Shown here: positions 54,729 through 63,792 of the stretch, in pieces
Layout: each line of letters starts with the position of its first letter
How positions within the stretch are numbered: position 1 is the first letter of the stretch
Assembly (NCBI RefSeq): GCF_900456975.1
Contig: NZ_UGYM01000002.1
Coordinates: 372,001 to 436,000 of the forward strand
Source of the DNA: Shewanella baltica
GTDB taxonomy: Bacteria > Pseudomonadota > Gammaproteobacteria > Enterobacterales > Shewanellaceae
Reading direction: 5' to 3'
Length of the DNA stretch: 64,000 nucleotides
Notes under the pieces: generated by a model
The model's database searches: none
What the model was told of the DNA's origin: nothing
What the model saw: the letters and a program-made list of their open reading frames with translations, nothing else
Program-made: the position numbers and the translations under genes

Positions 54729-55634
54729 TTAATTTGTCTTCTGCTGGCGGGATAAACCTTCACTCGCCACCAGTTGTAACCAATTTTGGATCAAGGCTGA
54801 GTTGGCGCTATGGCGGCGATAGGCGCCAAACAAAGGGCGTTTCAAGCCTTCTTGCCCGAGCTTCACTGTGGTAAGGCTTAGGCCATGCCCTTCATTTATC
54901 GACCAATTTGGCAGCGCGGCTATACCGTCTTTACAGGCGATGCGTTGCAGTAACATCATGGTTAAATCACAGGTTTTCTGCTCGCCCGCTTCTATGCCTG
55001 CGGGTTCTAAAAAGTGGCGATAGATGTCTAAACGCGTCAGTGGTACGGGATAACTGATAATAGGCAAGTGTGCTAATTGCTTAGGGGTGACATAGGCTTC
55101 TTTTGCTAGAGGATGATCTTTAGCAACCACTAACTTCACTTCAAAATCAAACAAATGCTGATAAGCGAGTGAATGCCCAGGTACAGGATCTGAGGTCAGC
55201 ACTATATCCAGTTCACCCATTTCCAAGGCATTGAGCGAGTCGAACAAGTGACGGCTCGACAGATCTAACTCCGCTTGGGGATAGTCTTGCCTAAATTGCT
55301 CCATCACAGGCATTAACCAGCGAAAACAGCTGTGGCACTCAATACCTACCCGCAACTGATTGGTTTCGGTTTCAAGGCCATTCTTAAGATCTGTCTCGGT
55401 TTCTAACACCTTAGGCAAAATCTCTTCCGCGAGATGAAGCAGGCGTGCACCTTCTTGGGTGAATGACAGCGGCTTACTCTTACGCACAAAAATAGGCGAG
55501 TTAATCCTTTGCTCCAGCTCCTTAATTTGGTGGGAGAGTGCGGATTGAGTGACAAAACGTTTTTTGGCTGCGCCCGCCAAACTGCCACTTTCCTTCAGGG
55601 CCATTAAGGTTCGCAGATGTCTTAGTTCGATCAT
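54729..55634 (-). CDS. metR: Transcriptional activator of methionine biosynthesis MetR
   Basis: 301 aa from the ATG at 55634 (GGAG 5 nt upstream). LysR family: N-terminal IELRHLRTLMALKESGSLAGAAKKRFVTQSALSHQIKELE is nearly identical in pattern to E. coli MetR, followed by the homocysteine-sensing effector domain. It activates metE. It is divergent from metE across a 200-nt region with MetR- and MetJ-like sites, the classic arrangement. Confidence 0.95.
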   Translation of the reverse strand: MIELRHLRTLMALKESGSLAGAAKKRFVTQSALSHQIKELEQRINSPIFVRKSKPLSFTQEGARLLHLAEEILPKVLETETDLKNGLETETNQLRVGIECHSCFRWLMPVMEQFRQDYPQAELDLSSRHLFDSLNALEMGELDIVLTSDPVPGHSLAYQHLFDFEVKLVVAKDHPLAKEAYVTPKQLAHLPIISYPVPLTRLDIYRHFLEPAGIEAGEQKTCDLTMMLLQRIACKDGIAALPNWSINEGHGLSLTTVKLGQEGLKRPLFGAYRRHSANSALIQNWLQLVASEGLSRQQKTN

Positions 55635-55668
55635 GTTCACTCCAGGTGAATTTCGCTCATGTTGTGCT

Positions 55669-55681
55669 TGAAATTAATTCG
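55669..55681. promoter_or_regulatory. MetR-like binding site
   Basis: TGAAATTAATTCG matches the MetR consensus TGAA-N5-TTCA except for the last base, in the metR-metE intergenic region. Confidence 0.5.
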
Positions 55682-55715
55682 GTTGCTGGAATAGAGACTA
55701 ACACAATAAACTTCT

Positions 55716-55731
55716 AGACGTCCAGACGCCC
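55716..55731. promoter_or_regulatory. Tandem met boxes (MetJ operator)
   Basis: Two adjacent 8-mers, AGACGTCC and AGACGCCC, each within two mismatches of the MetJ met box AGACGTCT. The tandem arrangement is what MetJ needs for cooperative binding. It lies about 105 nt before metE. Confidence 0.7.
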
Positions 55732-55834
55732 ATTGTTATTTATCAAGGCGGAAATGCTGAAAAGTGCCAAGAGAAAACAATCTGGTGGGTGCAAGTGCCG
55801 AATTTGGCTTATCTCAAATAAAGGAAGATAGGGT

Positions 55835-58105
55835 ATGCAATTAAATAGTCTTGGGTTTCCCCGCATCGGGCGTCGTCGTGAATTGAAATTTGCCTTAGAA
55901 AAATACTGGCGTGGTGAGATCACTCAGGCTGAACTGCGTGAAGTGGCGAGCGAACTGCGCCGTACCCATTGGCAGTGGCAAACCGCAGCGGGTATCGAGC
56001 AAGTACCCGTAGGTGATTTTGCCTTTTACGATCAAGTATTAACCCTAAGTGCGACCTTAAATGCCATTCCTGAGCGTCACCGTGGTGAAGGCGCAATCGA
56101 TCTTGATACCTTATTCCGTGTTGCCCGCGGCAGAGCGCCAACGGGCCAAGATGCGCCAGCCTCTGAAATGACCAAATATTTCAATACTAATTATCACTAT
56201 CTGGTGCCTGAGCTGACGCAAAACCAAGAGTTTTCGATTGCTTACGAGCAGTTTTTTGATGAAGTCAGCGAAGCGCAAGCGCTAGGCTATAAAGCCAAAC
56301 CTGTGCTACTCGGCCCAGTCAGTTACTTGCACCTTGCTAAAACCGTCGGCCAAGAGTTCGATAAGTTAAGTTTATTACCGAATTTATTAACGGCTTATGC
56401 TGACATTCTGGCGCGTTTCGCCGCCCAAGGTGTGGAATGGGTACAGTTAGATGAGCCTGTGTTGGCATTAGAATTAGACCTGCATTGGCAAGCGGCGATG
56501 ACTAAGACTTATCAAGCATTAAGCACTGCTAACGTTAAGGTTCTCTTAGCGAGTTATTATGGCGGTATTGCGCATCATCAAGCCCTCGTATCTGCCTTGC
56601 CAGTTGCTGGTTTGCACTTAGATTTAGTTACAGCGCCAGAACAACTGGTTGTGTTTGCAAATGCGTTGCGCAGTGAGCAAATTTTGTCAGCGGGTGTGGT
56701 TAATGGCCGTAACGTGTGGGCGGCAGAAATCGATTTGATTGCCGAGCGTATTGGCGCTGTGGCGCGTGATTTAGGCGATCGTTTGTGGATTGGCACATCA
56801 TGTTCATTACTGCATAGCCCAGTCGATTTAGATGTTGAAGTCAAACTATTACCTGTACTGCGTAAGCAGTTGGCCTTTGCTAAGCAAAAACTGTTGGAAT
56901 TGAGCAAAGTTCGCCAATTATTGTTGGCGTCTAGCTCGGATGAAGCACAGAAAATCAGTGCTTTTTGTATCGCTCGTCGCCAAGCAAAAGCGCAGGCTGC
57001 AGACAAGCAAGTAGTTGATCGCGTTTCGGCATTAACCGCTGCAGATTATGAGCGGGCAAATGATTTCAGTGTGCGCCAAAGTGTGCAGCAACGAAAATAC
57101 CAATTACCTCTGTTGCCAACCACGACCATAGGTTCGTTCCCACAAACACCGGCAATTCGTGGACTACGCAGCCGCTGGCGCAAGGGTGAGCTTAACGATG
57201 CGCAATATACAGAGCAGTTACAGCAAGTGACCCGCGATACTATCGATCGCCAATTAAAGCTGGGTATCGATGTGCTTGTGCACGGTGAAGCCGAACGTAA
57301 CGACATGGTGGAGTACTTTGGCGAGCAGTTAGCTGGTGTTGGTTTTAGTAAAAATGGCTGGGTGCAAAGCTATGGCTCACGCTGTGTTAAGCCCCCCTTG
57401 ATTTACGGTGATGTGAGTCGTCCAAAAGCCATGACAGTCGAGTGGGCAAAGTTTGCCCAGAGTCTCACCGACAAGCCCGTAAAAGGCATGTTGACGGGGC
57501 CAGTGACGATTTTGCACTGGTCATTTGCCCGTGAAGATATCAGCCACGATGCGATTGCGACACAACTGGCGCTGGCTATTCGTGATGAAGTGGTCGATTT
57601 ACAAAATGCGGGGATTGGCATTATTCAAATCGATGAGCCCGCCTTCCGTGAAGGTCTGCCATTGAAACAAAGTGAGTGGCAAGCCTATTTAGATTGGGCG
57701 GTGAATGCCTTTAAACTCAGCGCTGCTGGCGTGACTGATGAGACTCAAATCCACACTCACATGTGTTACAGCGAGTTTAACGACACGATTGGCGCGATTG
57801 CTGCCATGGATGCCGATGTGATCACAATCGAGACTTCGCGTTCACGGATGGAGTTACTCAACGCCTTTGAAGATTTTGAATATCCAAATGAAATTGGCCC
57901 CGGTGTATATGACATCCACTCACCAAACACCCCAAGTGTGGAGGCCATGGTGCACTTAATCGAGAAAGCCGCGCAGAAAGTACCTGTGCGTCAACTGTGG
58001 GTCAACCCAGATTGTGGCCTAAAAACCCGTACTTGGGATGAAGTCGAACCTGCATTGAAAAACATGGTCGATGCTACCCGCGAACTGCGTCGCCGCCTTG
58101 GCTAA
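55835..58105 (+). CDS. metE: Cobalamin-independent methionine synthase
   Basis: 756 aa, standard length. N-terminal LGFPRIGRRRELKFALEKYW, and in the C-terminal barrel IHTHMCYSEFND and NPDCGLKTR carry the Zn-binding His and Cys residues; RNDMVEYF is the homocysteine-site motif. It transfers methyl from 5-methyl-THF-polyglutamate to homocysteine without B12. Divergent from metR with MetR and MetJ type sites. SD AAGGAAG. Confidence 0.97.
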   Translation: MQLNSLGFPRIGRRRELKFALEKYWRGEITQAELREVASELRRTHWQWQTAAGIEQVPVGDFAFYDQVLTLSATLNAIPERHRGEGAIDLDTLFRVARGRAPTGQDAPASEMTKYFNTNYHYLVPELTQNQEFSIAYEQFFDEVSEAQALGYKAKPVLLGPVSYLHLAKTVGQEFDKLSLLPNLLTAYADILARFAAQGVEWVQLDEPVLALELDLHWQAAMTKTYQALSTANVKVLLASYYGGIAHHQALVSALPVAGLHLDLVTAPEQLVVFANALRSEQILSAGVVNGRNVWAAEIDLIAERIGAVARDLGDRLWIGTSCSLLHSPVDLDVEVKLLPVLRKQLAFAKQKLLELSKVRQLLLASSSDEAQKISAFCIARRQAKAQAADKQVVDRVSALTAADYERANDFSVRQSVQQRKYQLPLLPTTTIGSFPQTPAIRGLRSRWRKGELNDAQYTEQLQQVTRDTIDRQLKLGIDVLVHGEAERNDMVEYFGEQLAGVGFSKNGWVQSYGSRCVKPPLIYGDVSRPKAMTVEWAKFAQSLTDKPVKGMLTGPVTILHWSFAREDISHDAIATQLALAIRDEVVDLQNAGIGIIQIDEPAFREGLPLKQSEWQAYLDWAVNAFKLSAAGVTDETQIHTHMCYSEFNDTIGAIAAMDADVITIETSRSRMELLNAFEDFEYPNEIGPGVYDIHSPNTPSVEAMVHLIEKAAQKVPVRQLWVNPDCGLKTRTWDEVEPALKNMVDATRELRRRLG

Positions 58106-58133
58106 TTGCATTCGGCTAAGCTGACCTCATTGA

Positions 58134-58162
58134 AAGCGGGTACACTAGGTCTCCGCTTTTTT
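58134..58162 (+). terminator. Terminator after metE
   Basis: AAGCGG-GTACACTAGGTCT-CCGCTT with TTTTG; short stem, but T-run and position fit. Confidence 0.6.
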
Positions 58163-58189
58163 GTAATGATTTGATGATATAAAATTAGC

Positions 58190-58246
58190 TTAAACATGTT
58201 ACTTAAACTTGACGTTTATTGTTTAAACCTGAGTTTAAAAAGTTTA
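58190..58246. promoter_or_regulatory. Array of TTAAAC/GTTTAA words upstream of the PixA-like gene
   Basis: TTAAAC at 58190 and 58203, GTTTA at 58214, GTTTAAAC at 58221, GTTTAA at 58233 and GTTTA at 58242: six related words in 57 bp, steps of 7-13 bp. May be multiple operator half-sites for an unknown regulator, or simply AT-rich sequence. Confidence 0.4.
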
Positions 58247-58373
58247 TCCCTGTTCCTGCATTATCTGATTTTGTCTACTAGTATGTTTGGTGCATGGACG
58301 CAAAACTTGCATCGTGCTTGTTTGACTCCCAAATCTAGGTCAGACAATAAATGCTTAATTAAGGAGAATTAAC

Positions 58374-58898
58374 ATGAGTGAAATCATAGATGTTATCATC
58401 AACGTCGATACTGATAATTTAATGAAAACATATCCCAATCCAAGTACTGATCCTTCAACACCAACTGCAATTGGCCACAATTTTGCGTACATGATAGCTC
58501 CAACAGCTTATGTTAAAAGCGGTCAAGCTACTGGGGATTTATCAATATCAGCTGATGTGGGTGATACCATTCGCTGGCGTATGAACTCGATGTCAGGCAA
58601 TACAAGTTACTCTGCCGACCTAATGAATCTTATGCGCTTTAGTGGGACTCAAGTGACTTCAGTCGTTGAGGGCAAATTGACGGAACCACAAACCCCTATT
58701 CCTGAAGGTGGGTTGGGTAGTATTTTGTTACCACCCACATACTTATGCGTACCTCAGTATGATTTTTACTTATCGGCTGATGTAGTGACTTCTGGGACTG
58801 AGAATTACAATGTGTCATTTGCCGTGCTTTACTATCATAGCGGCAGCATAAATACCTTAGGTTACTTTGTTTGGGATCCAACAATTAGTGCTTCATAA
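58374..58898 (+). CDS. PixA/AidA-family protein (inclusion body protein family)
   Basis: 174 aa, no signal peptide. SEIIDVIINVDTDNLMKTYPNPS and GTQVTSVVEGKL...VPQYDFYLSADVVTSGTENYNVSFAVLYYHSG match the AidA/PixA family, named for Xenorhabdus inclusion-body protein PixA and Ralstonia AidA. The function is unknown; members are often quorum- or stationary-phase controlled. SD AAGGAGAA is very strong. Terminator follows at 58926. An array of TTAAAC-like words lies upstream. Confidence 0.8.
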   Translation: MSEIIDVIINVDTDNLMKTYPNPSTDPSTPTAIGHNFAYMIAPTAYVKSGQATGDLSISADVGDTIRWRMNSMSGNTSYSADLMNLMRFSGTQVTSVVEGKLTEPQTPIPEGGLGSILLPPTYLCVPQYDFYLSADVVTSGTENYNVSFAVLYYHSGSINTLGYFVWDPTISAS

Positions 58899-58925
58899 GT
58901 TTTGAATTAATTACGTATGATCGTT

Positions 58926-58955
58926 TGCGCACTTCGTTCTGGAGTGCGCATTTTT
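58926..58955 (+). terminator. Terminator after the PixA-like gene
   Basis: TGCGCACT-TCGTTCTGG-AGTGCGCA-TTTTT. Confidence 0.85.
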
Positions 58956-58996
58956 ACAAGTGTACTGAGACAATACTTAGTTATGCACTTGATATC

Positions 58997-60184
58997 TTAA
59001 GCGTCCCTCGGAAGTCCTTTTTTAACCGTGCGTATAAGTCGTTCGGTTTTACGCCTTGCAGTAATCAGTTGTGGGCTCTTGCTCTGATGTTGTATCAGTG
59101 CCCAGTCTATATGTTCTTTAACTATGTTATCTACATCGGCTTGTTCTTTTCGAATACTAAGGGCTTGAATTATCTCTGGCGAGCTTGGGGCGTTACCCAG
59201 CGCGACTGCGATATTACGTAGCCAGCGTTTATGGCCAATTCGGCGAATGGCGCTGCCTTCGGTTTGCTTTAGAAATTCGGCCTCGCTCCAAGCAAAAAGG
59301 CTGAGAAGGTCGGGCTGTTTTAACTGGGGACGAATATGGAAGTCGGTTTCGGCTGTGAGTGGCGCTTGGCGATTGATGGGGCACACGAGCTGACAATCAT
59401 CGCAGCCATAGATGCGATTGCCCATAAGTGGCCTAAATTCTTCAGGAATAGCGCCTTGCAGCTCGATGGTGAGATAGGAAATACAGCGTCTGCCATCAAC
59501 CACATAAGGTTCTACGATTGCACCTGTTGGGCAGGAGGTGATGCAGGCGACGCAACTGTTACAGCCTTCTTGGATTGGAATATCCACAGGCAGAGGCAAA
59601 TTGATCAGTAGCTCACCTAAAAAGAACCAACTACCCGCCTCATGGTTGAGTATGAGTGAGTGTTTACCTGTCCAACCTATACCGGCTTTTTCGGCTAATG
59701 GGCGCTCTAGTACTGGCGCTGAGTCGACGAAGGGACGGAAATCGGCGGCATCGAAACCGAGCGCAACTAACTCTGCACTGATTTGATCCCCCAGCTTTTT
59801 AAGCCGAGCGCGGATCAACTTGTGATAGTCGCGGCCACCCGCATAACGGGAGATATAACCTAAGTTAGGATCGGTGAGATTTGTGGCAAAGCCTGCTTCG
59901 GGTGGTAAATAGTCCATCCGTACGGATATCACTCGCACTGTGCCCGGATGCAATTCTTGCGGGCGAGCGCGCATCATCCCGTGGGTGGCCATATATGCCA
60001 TTTCGCCATGAAACCCTTTGTCTAGCCATGCTTGGAGTTTGGCTTCTTCGGCCGTTAAATCTGTATCGCAAATGCCAACTTGTGCAAATCCGAGTGCTTT
60101 TCCCCACGATTTTATTTGCAGCGCGAGCCGCGACAGTGTGCTGGCATAGGATTGGTTGGGGATTTGATTGGCTAAAGTCGACAT
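58997..60184 (-). CDS. queG: Epoxyqueuosine reductase
   Basis: 395 aa from the ATG at 60184; the frame extends 12 codons further. Cobalamin-dependent QueG: N-terminal domain (IKSWGKALGFAQVGICDTDLT), RPFVDSAPVLERPLAEKAGIGWTGKHS around the B12 site with the catalytic Asp, then two 4Fe-4S cluster motifs (CNSCVACITSCPTGAI, and YGCDDCQLVCPIN). It catalyses the last step of queuosine modification of tRNA, reducing epoxyqueuosine. B12 is its cofactor, which is a link to the riboswitch-controlled receptor 5 kb away. Monocistronic here; normally near tsaE/amiB-like genes. Confidence 0.93.
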   Translation of the reverse strand: MSTLANQIPNQSYASTLSRLALQIKSWGKALGFAQVGICDTDLTAEEAKLQAWLDKGFHGEMAYMATHGMMRARPQELHPGTVRVISVRMDYLPPEAGFATNLTDPNLGYISRYAGGRDYHKLIRARLKKLGDQISAELVALGFDAADFRPFVDSAPVLERPLAEKAGIGWTGKHSLILNHEAGSWFFLGELLINLPLPVDIPIQEGCNSCVACITSCPTGAIVEPYVVDGRRCISYLTIELQGAIPEEFRPLMGNRIYGCDDCQLVCPINRQAPLTAETDFHIRPQLKQPDLLSLFAWSEAEFLKQTEGSAIRRIGHKRWLRNIAVALGNAPSSPEIIQALSIRKEQADVDNIVKEHIDWALIQHQSKSPQLITARRKTERLIRTVKKGLPRDA

Positions 60185-60359
60185 GGATTCATTGCAGTGA
60201 GGCTCTTGGCTAGGTGGCAATATGATAACAAGTTTTCACTTGTTACGGACGAGTTTACTCTGTGAGCGTGAATGAGAGGCTATTTTCTTTGGGCATATGT
60301 TTATTTGCAGCAGGGATTGAGTCTATGATTAGGTTTAATGTTTCTCGTTTGGTATCCGT

Positions 60360-61157
60360 ATGCTGAGTGCGTTTCCCCTTAGGGCGTGTTTTCTTGCGAT
60401 GAGCTTATTAGGTCTGATGCCTGATCTTGTTTTTGCGGCGCCTGACAAGTTGAAGTTGGTGACCGAAGCTTGGCCTCCCATGAGTTACGAGCAAGATGGC
60501 GTTCCCCAAGGTTTTGCGGTGGACTTAGTCAATATCTTGCAATCGAGACTGGGCCAGAGTGAAAAAATTGATGTGTTACCTTGGGCACGGGCGTATTCGA
60601 TTGCCAATACTTCGGCGAATGTCTTACTTTTTGCGACGTCTATTAATGACGAGCGTGAAGATCATTTCGATTTTATCGGCCCGATTGCAACCAGCAAAAT
60701 TGCTTTGTATGCGAGGGCGGCAGATCCCATCGCGCTCGATCAACTTGCCGAGCTTCAATCTAAAGATATTGTGGGGGTTTATCGAGAATCTGCTGGGGCG
60801 CAGCTGTTACAACAAGCGGGCGTGGATAATTTGCTGGTGGCGAGTTTTCCGCAGCAATCGGCTAAGCAATTACTGTTCTCTCGAATTCGTTTCTGGTGCC
60901 AAGCGGATCTTGCGGTTAAGCAGATACTTGAAGAAGTGGGCGCAAGTGAGGCAGATATACGCCAAGTGTATGTCGTATCTGAGATTAATCTGTACTTAGC
61001 CTTTTCTAAAGGGACGTCGGCGGCCACGGTCACGAGTTGGCAAACAGAGCTTGAGAAAATGAAAGACTCAGGGGAGTTTAGTCGTTTATATCAGACATGG
61101 TTTGGTGCTTTGCCACCGCCATTACAGCATCAAGTGTTTTGGCATAAAGCTGTTTAA
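60360..61157 (+). CDS. Periplasmic solute-binding protein (family 3)
   Basis: 265 aa. Sec signal peptide through VFA; mature part starts KLKLVTEAWPPMSYEQDGVPQGFAVDLVNIL, typical of amino-acid-type solute-binding proteins (SBP_bac_3), and includes MSYE-like ligand-loop and YRESAGAQLLQQAG. No permease or ATPase is adjacent, so it is an orphan, perhaps a signal-sensing binding protein. Its stop overlaps by 3 nt the stop of the convergent diguanylate cyclase gene (61154-61157). Confidence 0.8.
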   Translation: MLSAFPLRACFLAMSLLGLMPDLVFAAPDKLKLVTEAWPPMSYEQDGVPQGFAVDLVNILQSRLGQSEKIDVLPWARAYSIANTSANVLLFATSINDEREDHFDFIGPIATSKIALYARAADPIALDQLAELQSKDIVGVYRESAGAQLLQQAGVDNLLVASFPQQSAKQLLFSRIRFWCQADLAVKQILEEVGASEADIRQVYVVSEINLYLAFSKGTSAATVTSWQTELEKMKDSGEFSRLYQTWFGALPPPLQHQVFWHKAV

Positions 61158-63142
61158 CTCTCGCACGTAGCCTCATTTTTGGCAGCTTTAACACAATTCC
61201 TTCCCGCATTTTTAGCCTCATAAAGGGCGTCGTCGGCACGTTTCAGTAGGCTGGCAAAGTCTTTGTCTTGATAGGTATTTTCAGTATTTGTTTGTGGCGC
61301 TAAGGTTGCGACTCCTGCGCTAACGGTCAATTTGAGTTCAGCGGGTAAATCCTCTGCGCCTAGGCGGCTAATATGAGCTTGCAACTGATGGGCAAGTTCA
61401 CAAGCACGTTCAGCATCCGTGTTGGGTAAGAGAATTAAAAACTCTTCACCACCGATACGGCCAATAAGATCTTTATTACCCGTTAGGGCTTTACCTGCGC
61501 TTGCGATCGTCAGTAAGGCGCGATCGCCCAGTTCATGGCCGAAGTTATCGTTAATTTTCTTGAAGTGGTCCGCATCAAAGATTATCACCGAAAAAGGGCT
61601 TTGTTGTTTTAAGGCTTGCTGAAAATACTGCGCGGCTTGGGCATAAATATGCCGACGATTAGGGAGCTTGGTGAGGTAATCTGTGAGGGCGATGACCTGC
61701 AGTTGGCGATTTCTCTGTACTTGTTTATACGCAAATATCGACACTATTGTCAGGATAAAGCCCGTCAATAATAAAATAATGTGTTGTAATGATTTATTCT
61801 TCTCGAGTAGCGCGAGTTCTTGTTCTTTAAGGTTTTGGTTTTCAATCAAACGTTGATTTTCAGATTCAATCCTAGTGGTATCAAACTTCACTTTTAATTC
61901 TGTGGTTTGATGTGAGAAGGAGTTGTCGTCGATCTTTTTGGTGAGGGCGACAAATTCCAGCAATGCGCCATAGGCCGCAGGTAAATTATTCATTGCCGCA
62001 TAGACGTCACTTTTTAGCTGTAATAGTTGGGTGAGTCCCCGATCATTTTGCAGAGTACGAAAGGCTTTTTCCCCTTGTTCGAGCTCGGTAAGCGCTTCTT
62101 CATAGTGTGCTTGTTGAAACTTGATATTGCCCATAAAGAGTTTCATGAAGCTGTAATCGGCGAGATCTTTTTCGTTAATCACAGCAGCGGCTTCAGTTAA
62201 ATATTTTTCCGCCTCGTTAAGACGATTAAGTTTGATTAAGCTGTATGCAATATTTGTCGCCATAGTGGCGGCCGCTTTTTCCAGCTGATGTTCCTTAAAG
62301 TATTGGTAGCTTAGCAAGAAGTTATCTATGGCCTGTTGATGTTCACCCAGTTCATCTAAGGCAAGGCCTATCTCTGAGGTGACATACATTGCCTGTTCTT
62401 TGTTATTGTTCTTTAAATAGAGTGCTTTAAGTTTAGTGTAATAACGGATCGCACTTTGGGGATCGCCATAACGTCTAAAGCTGGTGGCCATATCGGCAAG
62501 ATTGATGTTAGCCCAGCCGGTTAAATTCAGTGACTCGTAGAGATCTTGCGCTGTTATGAGGTCGTCTAATGCGGCAGAAAAATCGCCAATATAGGAATAC
62601 AGGGCGCCGCGAAGGCTACGTGAGTCGGCAATGAGTTTAAGATCTTCATGCTCATAGGCACGCTTAACGCTGAGGTTATAACCTTCCATCGCGCTATCTA
62701 CATCACCATTTAACTGCAAAAACCAAGAATGACAAAGCATGAGGTCGGTGATGAAATGCGGAGAGGCGGTTGGCGGAATATTGGTCAGTGTTTGACTCGT
62801 ATTCTTAACTGCCAGCGCTATGTCAGTATCCGTTTCGGCACTTTGATCCCAACATTTCAGTAGCTGCAGCTTTTCATTGCGGGCGACATCATCGGTTGCA
62901 ATCAGTTTACTCAATAGCGCAAGATCACTCTTAATTGCTTCGCGGGTCATGGTCTCACCGCTTTCAAATCTTTCAAATATTTTATCAACCTGAGTCTTTT
63001 CTTCAGCCATAGCATGACTGAGCGGCAGTAAAAGCAGCCAAAAGGTAAGTGATAAAGATATAAGTGGACGTAGCAAAAATGGTTTCCTGTTCGCATTGAA
63101 ATCAATAGCTAATAATGAGCTTAGCATAACTTGTTTGTTCAT
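61154..63142 (-). CDS. TPR-repeat GGDEF diguanylate cyclase
   Basis: 662 aa from the ATG at 63142 (a later ATG at 63127 is also possible). Signal or membrane segment near residues 25-45 (ISLSLTFWLLLLPLSHA). Periplasmic TPR-like helical repeats about residues 140-390 (MYVTSEIGLALDELGEHQQAIDNF, NRLNEAEKYLTEA, QAHYEEALTELEQGEKAF). A single TM around 445-467 (ILLLTGFILTIVSIFAY). The GGDEF domain begins about residue 475 with DYLTKLPNRRHIY and has GRIGGEEFLILLP, an intact GGEEF site. It should make c-di-GMP in response to envelope-located cues. Tail-to-tail with the binding-protein gene, stops overlapping. Confidence 0.88.
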   Translation of the reverse strand: MNKQVMLSSLLAIDFNANRKPFLLRPLISLSLTFWLLLLPLSHAMAEEKTQVDKIFERFESGETMTREAIKSDLALLSKLIATDDVARNEKLQLLKCWDQSAETDTDIALAVKNTSQTLTNIPPTASPHFITDLMLCHSWFLQLNGDVDSAMEGYNLSVKRAYEHEDLKLIADSRSLRGALYSYIGDFSAALDDLITAQDLYESLNLTGWANINLADMATSFRRYGDPQSAIRYYTKLKALYLKNNNKEQAMYVTSEIGLALDELGEHQQAIDNFLLSYQYFKEHQLEKAAATMATNIAYSLIKLNRLNEAEKYLTEAAAVINEKDLADYSFMKLFMGNIKFQQAHYEEALTELEQGEKAFRTLQNDRGLTQLLQLKSDVYAAMNNLPAAYGALLEFVALTKKIDDNSFSHQTTELKVKFDTTRIESENQRLIENQNLKEQELALLEKNKSLQHIILLLTGFILTIVSIFAYKQVQRNRQLQVIALTDYLTKLPNRRHIYAQAAQYFQQALKQQSPFSVIIFDADHFKKINDNFGHELGDRALLTIASAGKALTGNKDLIGRIGGEEFLILLPNTDAERACELAHQLQAHISRLGAEDLPAELKLTVSAGVATLAPQTNTENTYQDKDFASLLKRADDALYEAKNAGRNCVKAAKNEATCES

Positions 63143-63231
63143 TTTGAATATAGATGCATAGCAATTTTGCATTCAGCTAGCTATCAAGGTATAAACTTCG
63201 CCTTGGAAATCATCCTAAAAAGGAATCACCC

Positions 63232-63756
63232 TTGAAAAAATTACTTTGTGCTGCCCTACTCATGATGAGCGGCGCGAGCTGGGCGGGCTCAGATTTAGAA
63301 ACCTCGGGCGATGTATTGCATCTATTGCTCCCCGCAACGGCAATGGGCGCGACATTATTCTATGAAGACGGTTACGACGGCAGCTGGCAGTTAATTCAGG
63401 CGGCAGTATCGAGTCGATTAATTGTTGAAGGCCTAAAATATGGTGTGAGCAAAGACAGACCCGACGGTAGTGGCGACGATTCGTTCCCATCAGGTCATAC
63501 TTCAGATAGCTTTATGGCGGCGACGTTTATTCAGCAACGTTATGGCTGGCAATATGGTTTACCCGCCTATGTCGCTGCATCGTATGTTGGCTATACCCGA
63601 GTGGCGAGCGATCAACATTACCTAGAGGATGTTTTAGCGGGTGCTGCAATTGGCGCGCTAGCGGGTTGGTATTTTACTCAACCCTATGAAGGTATTACTG
63701 TCACACCGATAGCGGGTAACGGCGTTTATGGTTTATATGTGAGTGGTCAGTTTTAA
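63232..63756 (+). CDS. PAP2-family phosphatase
   Basis: 174 aa. Signal peptide MKKLLCAALLMMSGASWA. The PAP2/acid phosphatase motifs appear in order: KYGVSKDRP (KxxxxxxRP), FPSGHTSDS (PSGH), and YTRVASDQHYLEDVLAG (SRx5HxxxD variant, with the catalytic His). It dephosphorylates lipid or other phosphate monoesters in the periplasm or membrane. The start is a TTG-near region with AAGGA upstream and the predicted ATG/TTG at 63232 (TTGAAAAAATTA); relatives begin with MKK, which agrees. Adjacent partial gene on the same strand may be co-transcribed. Confidence 0.85.
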   Translation: MKKLLCAALLMMSGASWAGSDLETSGDVLHLLLPATAMGATLFYEDGYDGSWQLIQAAVSSRLIVEGLKYGVSKDRPDGSGDDSFPSGHTSDSFMAATFIQQRYGWQYGLPAYVAASYVGYTRVASDQHYLEDVLAGAAIGALAGWYFTQPYEGITVTPIAGNGVYGLYVSGQF

Positions 63757-63792
63757 GTTTATTTTTTGAATGAATGTTAATCGAGATTTTTT

